From: Vanessa cardui
Lineage: Eukaryota; Arthropoda; Insecta; Lepidoptera; Nymphalidae
Direction: 5' to 3'
Assembly: GCF_905220365.1 (NCBI RefSeq)
Contig: NC_061138.1
Span: 11,733,814 to 11,797,813 of the forward strand
DNA: 64,000 nucleotides
Shown here: positions 46,301 through 57,000 of the stretch, piece by piece
Layout: the number at the start of each line of letters is the position of its first letter
Position numbering within the stretch: the stretch's first letter is position 1
Notes under the pieces: generated by a model
The model's input: only the letters and a program-made list of their open reading frames with translations
The model's database searches: none
Told to the model about the DNA's origin: nothing
Program-made: the position numbers and the translations under genes

Positions 46301-46820
46301 TTGGCACGCGTATTGGTCTATTTATGACATCACATTAGAAACATCTAAAATTATCAGTGTTTCTTTACTTTATTGTCCAAGTATCATATCGCTCATCCAG
46401 AACGACATCGTCACTATTGCAAAAATCTCTAAAATGACTTTTTCATTCCAAACGATCTCATTTCGTACATACTTTCCAGTGTAATATTGTCAGAATTATT
46501 GTTATATAGATGTCAATCAAAAACTATGGAAACATCAAAATCACTCTATTTATTAAAAAAAAAGCCGCATTAAAATCCGTTGCGTAATTTTGATGATATA
46601 AGCATACATTGGGACAGACAGCGGTAAGCTACTTTGTTTTATACAATGATAATGATAATGTCCAGCTCTCCTATAGGTTGAAGACGGCCCTGAGTATTCT
46701 ATGCTATATATAGATTAATGCAAATATATTGTGGACTACTAACAGATGTTGACTAATATATCTGTATTTATAATGCAACACTAATCCACTAAACTACTTA
46801 TCCATTTGAATTTTAAGTAA
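43342..46820. other. Intergenic stretch, no gene recognised
   Basis: The frames at 43416-43613, 44803-45159 and 46029-46232 show no domain, and their base use matches the surroundings. A diverged minus copy of repeat C lies at about 44994-45180, and a Helitron-like fragment at 46560-46650 (minus). Confidence 0.4.
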
Positions 46821-47051
46821 GGAAGTTGTCACCATCACCCGTAGACAATGACGCTGTAAGAAATATTAACTATTCCTTACATCGTCAATTTGCTACCAAC
46901 CTTGGGAACTAAGATGTCATGTCCCTTGTGCCTCTAGTTACACTGGCTCACTGACCCTTCAAACCGGAACACAACAATACTGAGTACTGTTGTTTGGCGG
47001 TAGAATAACTGATGTGTGGGTGGTACCAATCCACAAGGCCCTGCCACCAAG
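46821..47051 (+). repeat. Interspersed repeat C, plus copy lacking its 5' end
   Basis: Starts at 'aaggaagttgtcaccatcac' and runs to 'ccctgccaccaag'. Confidence 0.7.
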
Positions 47052-47197
47052 AAAGACCCTTTTTCACAATCCATAATCAATATCATATATTATTCATATT
47101 CAAGCTATCGACCAATGATATCGCTTAAATTCGACGTCAAATTTTATTTGTTTACCTTGTCCCCTTACGGTTGTAATAACTCACATACATATACTTT

Positions 47198-47311
47198 GCC
47201 AACCCGCATTGGAACAGCTTGGTGGAATATGTTCCAAACCCTCTCCTTAATGGGAGAGGAGCCTTATCCCAGCAGTAGGAAATGTACGGGCTGTTACTTT
47301 ACTTTACTTTT
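47198..47311 (+). mobile_element. SINE A, 5'-truncated plus copy
   Basis: Begins at 'gccaacccgcattggaacag' and keeps the TTTAC-type tail. Confidence 0.7.
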
Positions 47312-47361
47312 TTCTTTACAGAATGTTTTATATTTTGTTATTGGGAATTAACTTTAATATC

Positions 47362-47413
47362 AATCGTTCGAATTTTAAATATTCGATAAAAAATATTCAA
47401 AATTCGAACGATT
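47362..47413. repeat. 52 nt AT-rich hairpin
   Basis: 'aatcgttcgaattttaaata' and its complement, one mismatch in 22, around an 8 nt loop. Confidence 0.6.
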
Positions 47414-47589
47414 ATACATCAGTAAAATTGAAATATATGACGCTACAGCTGGTAATCGCTTCCGCTCAAAACTACTACAATACGCTACTTTTTAATACAT
47501 TAAGGGTGTGCTAAATCAATAAATGCGCCATTTGTTATATCGGTGTCAAATCAAAGTCAAATTTGTAATCAATATAAGCGCTAATTCCA

Positions 47590-47863
47590 ATTGCTGAGGT
47601 AAGGCCTCCTCTTCCATTAAGAGGGTTTGGAACATATTCCACCACGCTGTTCCAATACGGGTTGGTGGAATGCACATGTGGGGGAATTTCGATGAAATTA
47701 TACACATGCAGGTTTCCTCACTATGTTTTCCTTCACCGCCAAGCTCGAGATGAATTAAAAACACATATTAAGCACATATATATATAGTGGTGCTTGCCTG
47801 GGTTTGAACCCGCTATCATCGGTTAATATGCACGCGTTCTAACCACTGGGCCATCTCAGCTCT
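47590..47863 (-). mobile_element. SINE A, minus copy
   Basis: Near full-length. The head is at 47863 and the simple tail is lost. Confidence 0.72.
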
Positions 47864-50088
47864 AAACTTTTTTAACAGGGTTTAATCCGTTACAGAATGT
47901 TATATTTTGTTAGGAGTCTGGTCGTCATAACAGATTTGTCAAGGTTATCGGGACCATCATATGTAATCTTAATAAAATAAAGCTCTTTATAATGGCGATG
48001 GACGTCAGGAAGTGCAATTTTAGAATAATTCAATGTGACTTATCGAATTAGTGAGAACGGCGTAAATGTTATGAACTCATAATGTCAACACGTTATGACA
48101 CTCGTCCTCACAGTATGCCTAATGCGAGTTTTACATAATTTATAATAAAAATAAACCTATCTCATATTGAGAAACTGCTAGTGAACTAAAAATAAAGAAT
48201 GCACATTGTACATCTATGCGATTACTCGGCCGATTTTAATGAAATTTACTGCTCATTTGCCCCCTATAACATAAAAAAAAAAATACTTATACTTGTACTT
48301 GTAAGCCGAAATGAATAATCGTACTCAAATATATAAATCAATTCGATGTTACCTGCATACATGTCGAACAGATAACCGCCTTTTTTCGAAGAAAAGAAAA
48401 ATAAGTCGGTTAAAAACTACTCGTATAACTTCAAACAACACGTTACCGTAAATCGTTAAAGTTCAGAAACAACCAATCACGATTAACATTCTCACTTTCG
48501 AATGCTAGTAGTTCTTCGACACTCATTAACCTCAAAGTAAAAAAAAATCTTGATAGTAAAATTTCAATTTATGTCACTAGACAGTGCTATTTTGACTCAA
48601 TACAAAATTTTGATTCCACGACTATAGTATGGAAAACCCATTTTTTTAATATCTTACGGGTAGATTCGGCGATGGGCAATTGATCCATTTATTTAATTAA
48701 ATTCTCATGAAGTAATAATTATTAATACGTAATAACTACTATACTCCAGCCACATTCGATCTGGAATTTTAGTAAACAAACGATGTGTCATCATAATTAG
48801 GGTTGATACACTCTTAATAAAAAATAATAATTATTAAAATTACAACTATATTCATTATAACACAATTTCTTGTTTAAACACAAAAAAATTAATTTAATAC
48901 AGAATCCAAAGCTAAAAATTAGCCGGTCAATAAAAAAATTATATGAAAATTTGCTTAAAATAAAAGTTTAAAAATCTTTAATTACCACTATAATATTACT
49001 ACAAAACTAACAACCCTATATTTTAATATTGACGTAAAGAAATCGCAGGTTTGTAACATTTGGAGTGTTTTTTAAGCAATTGGCAGATTTAGAAAGGTAT
49101 ATATAATAGCGATACAGCATCTTCGTATTTGGTGGTGTATATTTTTAGTCGTATAATTTTAATTTTAAATAAAAATATATACTTATCGCGCATTCCTAAT
49201 AAAGTATAAAATATTAATGCTTCAAAAAACATACTAATACATTAGTATACCAACAGACGTTGCTTTTTCCAGTATTAGAGCAATTGTAATCTCAAACCTC
49301 CCATTGACCCATTCAAATATACACAAAATTAATCTAAATGAGACCTGTCGTTTGGGAGGCGATAGATAAAGTTAATAAAGCGAATTATATAACTACGAGG
49401 TAATTTCTGATATCATTTTAAAATTAGAGGTATTATTTTTGAGATCTACATTATTCCAGATGATCATAAGTATTATAATTATAACCAAGAATGCGCTTAG
49501 TCCTTTGTCTTAAATACTTTATTATTCATCATCAATTTTAATTTTTATTAATATCAAAAATAATTGTTTTACATATTTCTAAAAATGTTTTGAGCATGTG
49601 CCTGACGTTGGTTGCTAAGCAACGCTTTGTTATTAAACATTCCACATCGAATTTGGCTGGAGTATAGTAACAGGCTGTTACTTTACTGTTACTTCACAAA
49701 AAAATACACAAACACAAAGAAGATATTATTCATATAACAGAACGATTTATTTCGAGAACTTTTATTAATATTTAGATTTCTAACATCTGCCTTCGTTCGA
49801 TACAAAAAAGAACTATTTCAAATCGTACATTTCGTTCTTTATCTTAGACATAAACAAGCCATTCCGAATTTACTAAGTGTGCGTCCGCAGTGAAGGCGTT
49901 TCGCGGAGGTAACAAATACTCGAAATGTTTGTACCCGTTCGGACAGTATACACACTTAGTGTTTTATTCAAAAAGACAATATAATATTGATGATATTTTT
50001 TTTTATTTAAAGCGGTTGAAACTAAAACGGAAATTTATTCGAAACGCATCTCGCTACATCCTCTTGTATAATATTTAATTACACTAGC
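47864..50088. other. AT-rich intergenic stretch
   Basis: A piece related to the 'tttgccccctata' repeat, ending 'aataagtcggttaaaaac', lies at about 48240-48420. No gene was recognised. Confidence 0.4.
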
Positions 50089-50310
50089 AGAACACGCGGT
50101 TCCGTGTGATTTGAAATTTAACATAAAAATATTATGTTGCATAAGTTACTCCTTACACCAGCTATGTGCCAGTGTAAATCCCATCCAAATCTGTTGAGCC
50201 GTTCCAGAGATTAGCCGGAAACCGTTAGACCGACAGACATTTCGTTTAGTAAAATACTTATTTTTATATTGCAAACAGACACTCCAGTTTTGTTATATAC
50301 ATAGATGAAA
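50089..50310 (-). mobile_element. Helitron-like element, second family, minus copy
   Basis: Opens with 'actagcagaacacgcgg', has 'gttgagccgttccagagatt', and ends near 'aaacagacactccag'. It is the sister of 14112 and 31203. Confidence 0.5.
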
Positions 50311-51078
50311 GTATTTTTTCAGATAGGCATTACAATAAATTGTCCTCGTTTATTTTATTTAATACTCTTTGTCACCTACAGCCTCGGGGGCATTTTAGGG
50401 GCGATTGTTACCTGCTACAGGTATAAAAAAGTATGTTTTTGCTCTGGGTTTAAGCTTACTCCGTACCAAAATTCGTCTTTTTTTAATTCGGCTCTTTAGC
50501 CATGTAAACAGAAAGCCAACGAATTCCCTAATTATAATATTATGAAACAAAAACAAAGCCTAACTCTTTCTACAACAATAATTATGTAATTATAAACGAA
50601 ACCTAACATAACTTAATAATGCACATAAGACTTAAGCAAAAACTGTTATCTCTCGCATTGCCAACGTACAATTTAGCACCTATATCTATTCATACAAGGT
50701 CCTAATTACCGTGACGGAGTAACCTTCACGGTTCGCAAAACTCGGTCATATGAAGCTCGGCGACGATGTGAGAATTCTTAGTACGCATGTCTTGTTTAGC
50801 AGATTTGATACTAGTATTTGATTTTAGCTCTTATTGCGACGGTCATAAAGACTATTTTATCATATAGGAACGTTCGTCGAGATTCATATTCAAGAATTAG
50901 CCATTATATGAAGGATTGAGTTGCAGTGTGGTCCTTGTATTTTTTTTCCTATTGTAAAATATTTTTTGAGTTATTTTATACAAAGGAGTAATTTATATAA
51001 TAAGGAGTAATTACTATTGTTATGTGATGTGTTGAGTTTTTATTAAAAAACAATAGTCGTGTGTTCGATTAATGTATA

Positions 51079-51094
51079 ATGTCAGACGCTAAAG
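51079..51094 (+). CDS. Lifeguard gene exon 1 (start codon)
   Basis: ATG TCA GAC GCT AAA G then donor GTAAAT. It encodes MSDAK plus the first base of an Asp codon, which is completed by AT at the start of exon 2. It is too short for ORF finders. Support is the exact phase match and the typical tiny first coding exon, with no other in-frame ATG near exon 2. Confidence 0.75.
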
Positions 51095-54000
51095 GTAAAT
51101 AGAAAATCATATTTGTAAAAAAATAAATTATATAAATTCTTTGATAATTAATTAGTCAAAATAATTGACGATAAACGTTTTTTTCTTAAATGTCAAAAGA
51201 TCCTAAATTAAATATTGTCTTTCATGAAATTAAAATAATTTTAATTAGCATAATTGTATTTTTATTTTATATCGATAAAATAATTGACAATAATTGTTAT
51301 ATTAATGAAAAATCTAAATAAATTTATAACATGTGGTTACGATCTTTATTTGTCATGAGAATTTTACAATTCACTCATGAAATTAAACGTTTAAAAAATA
51401 ATAAACAAATGAAGGAGAAGGTCGAAGGCGTGCATAACCATTTACAAAAAAATATACAGTTATAATATTAATATACACTATTTCATGTTTCTACTCCGCG
51501 TATAAATAAATCTGGGGCAAGATATTCGTTTCTTTAAGTATTACATCCGTCGGTTTATAAATTTTAATCTTACTTTAAAAAACTTAATGCATATTACTTA
51601 ATCAAAAGATTATTTAGATAAGAATACTGCAATTAGTTAAAAAAAATTTAGTACTATTCCTATTTTGGTAAGAAAATAGACTACTAAGAATAATCTACAC
51701 TCCGAAACAGTAGTAGACATATAATATGATATTAAAAGTGATGCTTCATATGTGCTTGTGACCCTTAACAAAGTACAAATATTTAATTTTTTTTTTAATA
51801 AAACACAGTTAATAACAAAGAAGATAATATACCAAGTTTTAACGAATTAAATAAATGATTAATACTTTTTTACATTTTAATTTCAGATCAGTCACAAGGC
51901 GGGTATCCCCAGGGCGGCTACCCACAAGGCGGGTATCCTCAGGGAGGCTACCCGCAAGGCGGCTACCCGCAAGGTGGCTACCCGCAAGGTGGCTACCCTC
52001 AGGCCGGCTACCCTCCCCCACCCCAGCCGGGATTCCAACCAGCTGGATATGGGGTTCAAGGCTATGGTGATGTGAGTTGATCTTACTCAGTGTTATTACA
52101 TAAACATATATAATGCTTATTTTTACTTCAAAGTTTAAAAATCTAGTAGGTTTTGTTTAACGTCACATAACATTACTAATAAATATCTAAATAGCATTTA
52201 TATAAATAAATGTCGAGTATATGTTTAACTCTAAATATAATATGTGCTTCGTGTAATGGATGGCGATTTTATGGCAAAAGTGAGTTGATTAAAAGTTCAA
52301 ACAACATATATTCTGTATCTCTCTATCTTGAACGAAAGTTGTTAATTTTTAAGGATCAAGCGGTTTTTTGAATAGTATACAATTATAAAATACGAGCAAT
52401 TCGCCGGCAGACGATGTCGTGTATTACGTAATTAGTAAAAAGCCGCTTCAATTATGATGTATAGTAATTATCAGTCATCGAACTAATAGTTCTATCATTT
52501 AGATTATTTTTATATATGTATGGCATTATCTTAAAATACTGTCATGAGTTACAATCAACATATTGTACTAATCAGGATATATTATTGTGCATAAGTGAGT
52601 GTGCAAACACACACACACACACACACACACCTACTATCCAATGGGACAGCAATCCCCACTGGAGAGTTCAGGAATAACGGTTTACTTGCTTTCGGACTCT
52701 GAACAGTTACTATGAATTTATCAACAGTATAATCGTGCAGTTTTTTAATGGCCAGAATTGGGCTTTGAAACCAAGACTTCGAGATATGCTACTATGTATC
52801 TAGCGACTAGATCAGTGAGGCAAATATATACTGTAAAGTATAATATAAATGATATCGTTTTCAACCGACTTCAAAAAGGAGAAGGTTATCAATTCGTCTG
52901 TATTTTTTTTTATGTTTGTTACATCATTTCTTTTCACTGGGCTCCAAATATAACAATAACTATAACTACGTTATATAATCGTAAATCGACTTATAAGTAG
53001 TCTAATATTTATCATTTCATTTTACTCGGGAGGACTCTAAAGAATATGTTGAATACGCAATTATCTTTATTACATTTTAGTGCATATTCATTTGTTTTAA
53101 AATAGTGTTTTGTTTGAAGTCGGTTTTTCTTTTTGTTAAAATTTTTATTTATCATATTGTGACCTCAAAAATTCTAAATGACTCTTAGAAATATTATAAT
53201 TAAATATAGTCGTACTTGGTATATTCATATTGTATAATTTATCATATTTATTATGTACAGTATAATTTTAGAATTTTCACTAATTTTTTGTAATGTATAT
53301 TTTAAATAATTTCACAAGTTAATAAAATACATTGTGATGAGTCTCCTGGACACGAGTAGTGTGACAGGAATAAATCAACTATTATATCATTAAAACGCTG
53401 TCAACTACAGGATGTCATATTAAGTCCCCTGCGCCTCTAATTACACTGGATTATCATTTTTACCGGATCATAGTAATACAAAGTATATTTCTATGTGTGT
53501 GTGTGTGTTTTTAGTCTCATTAACATCTGGTCTGTAAACTAAATACAGTACAAATTAATGATATCTTATTTGTTTATAGTATAAGTAGGTATGGTATAGA
53601 TTAGTAGGTGGTATAGTATTTACCTAGACCACCTAATAGTAAGTGATTTTGTCGATATAATAAATATGAACCACTCCTTACATTACCAATGCCCCCCTAA
53701 TATTGGGAATTACAATGTCATGACCTTTTTACTTTTAGTAGAAGTTACTGGCTCACTCGCCCTTCAAAAAGGAACACAATAATACAAGGTATTGCTCTTT
53801 GGTGATGGAATATCTTATCTCACAAAGATCTGCCAACAATTAATGAATGATTGAATGAAATATACTTTATTGTACACCACAAACAAAATTAAAAAGAAAG
53901 ATTAGGATTATACATCGGAAAAAAAGTAAAACAAAATTACTAAAATGCAATAAAAAAATAAGAGTTGATTAAGAGTGTTGTACAATGGGTGAACTTATGG

Positions 54001-57000
54001 CTAATTAGCCATCTCTAACCAACAACCCAAATAATGACATGATGGAGTAGTAGTATCGAATTAAAAAATAATAATAACACTAGACTTTTGAACTAGCTGT
54101 TGAAAATTTATAGGTTAGGTACTTTTAGGTACTTGAAAATGTTTTAAAAATAATATGAAATGGCATGACTCTTGTTACAGCCGGCCGGTTACGCGGGCCA
54201 AGGCAGCAACTTCGGCGAGGATTCCGACGTCAAGGGCTTTGACTTCAACGAACAGAGCATCCGAAAATCTTTTATTCGAAAGGTGAGAAGTGTTTATGTG
54301 AAGTGAACATATGAATACGTATAAAGAAAAAAGATTGGCCTACATCAGAAAAAAATATCCGTATATTTTATTATCTATTTTTTTTTAATGAAAATTTTTA
54401 GGTGGTAATTATATAGTTACGATAGGTATGACTCGATATATGTATGTATACTAGTTGTCGCCCATGCCTTGCCTATCGTTAGGCGGTTGGTTGTCATGGG
54501 TTAGTCAAAAGAAGTAGCCTATGTCCTTCCCTGCAATTTAAATTAGCTTCATACCAAATATCATTAAATTCGGTTCATTGGTATGGTCGTGAAAGAGCGA
54601 CAGAGAGATATACAAAATTACTTTCACATTTATAATATTAGTATAGATATATAGTTTAAGAGTCGATATGGCCCAGTGGTTAGAACGCGTGCATCTTAAC
54701 CGATGATTGCGGGTTCAAACCCAGGCAAGCACCACTGATTCATGTGCTTAATTTGTCTTTATAATTCATCTCGTGCTTAGTGGTGAAGGAAAACATCGTG
54801 AGGAAACCTGCATGTGACAAATTTCATAGAAATTCTGCCACATGTGCATTCTACCAGCCCGCATTGGAACAGCGTGGTGGAATATGTTCCAAACCTTCTC
54901 CTCAAAGGGAGAGGAGGCCTTTAGCCCAGCAGTGGGAATTTACAGGCTGATGTTGTTGTTATTGTTTTTATAGAAATAGGCCTTGCCTTGAGATTATTTT
55001 GAGATATTTTTTCTTTTACATAAAAGTTATATGGTATATACATTGTGTAAAATAACTTGCTCGATACCTTACTAGGAGGCTAATCAGATACGTTAGCGCT
55101 GGACATTAGTAAGGTCTGTAAACATTAATCATATCTGATGGCTAATTAATGAGCTATTAGACTTGTCCCATTAATCTTTGCTTAAGCACCACATAAATAC
55201 TAATACATACTTTGCATTGTTTGAATTGTATATTAAATTATTGTTAGTAAGTTTATGATTATATTGTTATTCCACCAACCTGCATTGGAACAGAGTGGTG
55301 GAATATGTTCCAAACCCTCTCCTTAATGGAAGAGGAGGCTTTATTTCAGCAGTGGGAAATGTACAGGCTGTGGCTTTACTTTACTTATAGAACTAGATAA
55401 GCCACAAATATTTGATTTTTAACACAGCACAATTAATTGTATAAAATTAATTTTTTTTTAATCATATTTTGAACAAAAATAAGATTTTAATTTAAGAATG
55501 CATTTATTTGAGTAAATATTAGAGAATTAAATTTATACAGCGTTAATATTGCTCTTGATATGGATATTATAAAAAAGTTTGTAGTTTATTTCAATAAAAA
55601 TACTGTTAATCGTAAATGTGACTATATTTTTACTTTTGATTTGTTCAGGTTTACGGGATCTTGATGTGTCAGCTGCTGGTGACTTTGTCCTTTATAACTC
55701 TCTTCGTGTACCACACGCCGACCAAGCTATGGGTGCAGAGGAATACGTATATGTTGTGAGTATATCTGTGCAGCCTCACTTCGGGACTTAGACACGCTGA
55801 AAAGCATATATGAATCTATCTGGTCACCAGCGTCTACAGACTCCCTACTTTCGCCAATTGGCATGGATGACTATTATGTTACATTCTTTCTAGCTGCATT
55901 GATTCATCGTTCAAGCGGGTATAGTATGACACAACTTAGATGTAGCATCGGCAAATTCAATAAAACCGATTACTGCTGATTTATATAGCCAATAGAATTA
56001 GCTCCCTATTACTCCATTCGACGCTATTCGTTGCTATAGATTATCGCGTCCGTTCAACCCGAGGAAGCAAGTGCATGTAAATCGACGTTTTAAATTGACG
56101 AATATATTAGGTCATAAGATATTGCAAGTTATTACGTTTGTGTAAAGAATAATAATAAATATTGATAATTTGGGATAGCCTACTTAATTAGGATGTGATC
56201 GGTTATACAAGTTTTGCCGATGCTACATCTAAGTTGTGTCGTAATATACACACCCTTATTAGGTGTAGCCTGCTGACAGTCAAATATCTGATGTGTGAGT
56301 TGTTCTTGTGTGTTGTAAATATTCCTTAAACAATTCAGATCTGAAAAGCAGATTATTATCGCTCATATCGAGCACACGAAAATATATCTTAAGGTGACCA
56401 ACCTTTTATATATACTGATTACGACAATTGATACATTATTGGAATAGGTTGGCGGACGAGCATATGGGCCACCTGATGGTAAGTGGTCACCATCACCCAT
56501 AGACAATGACGCTGTAAGAAATATTAACTATTCATTACATCGTCAATGTGCCACCAACCTTGGGAACTAAGATGTTATGTCCCTTGTGCCTGTAGTTACA
56601 CTGGCTCAACTATTCCTTACATCGTCAATGTGCCACCAACCTTGGGAACTAAGATGTTATGTCCCTTGTGCCTGTAGTTACACTGGCTCAACTATTCCTT
56701 ACATCGTCAATGTGCCACCAACCTTGGGAACTAAGATGTTATGTCCCTTGTGCCTGTAGTTACACTGGCTCAACTATTCCTTACATCGTCAATGTGCCAC
56801 CAACCTTGGGAACTAAGATGTTATGTCCCTTGTGCCTGTAGTTACACTGGCTCACTCACCTTTCAAACCGGAACACAACAATACCGAATACTGTTATTTG
56901 GCGGTAGAATAACTGGTGAGTGGTTGGTACCTACCCAGACGGGCTTGCACAGAGCCCTACCACCGAGAAATTTTTCACATAGTCAAATAGCCTTTTATCG

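Noticed and set aside
50305..50499. 64-codon ORF with a hydrophobic segment next to a Helitron-like copy
   Set aside because: The sequence looks like repeat DNA next to the element at 50089, with no supporting motif.
51839..52021. Minus-strand ORF with repeated GSHLAGS-like units
   Set aside because: It is the complement of the QGGYP repeat in exon 2 of the Lifeguard gene.
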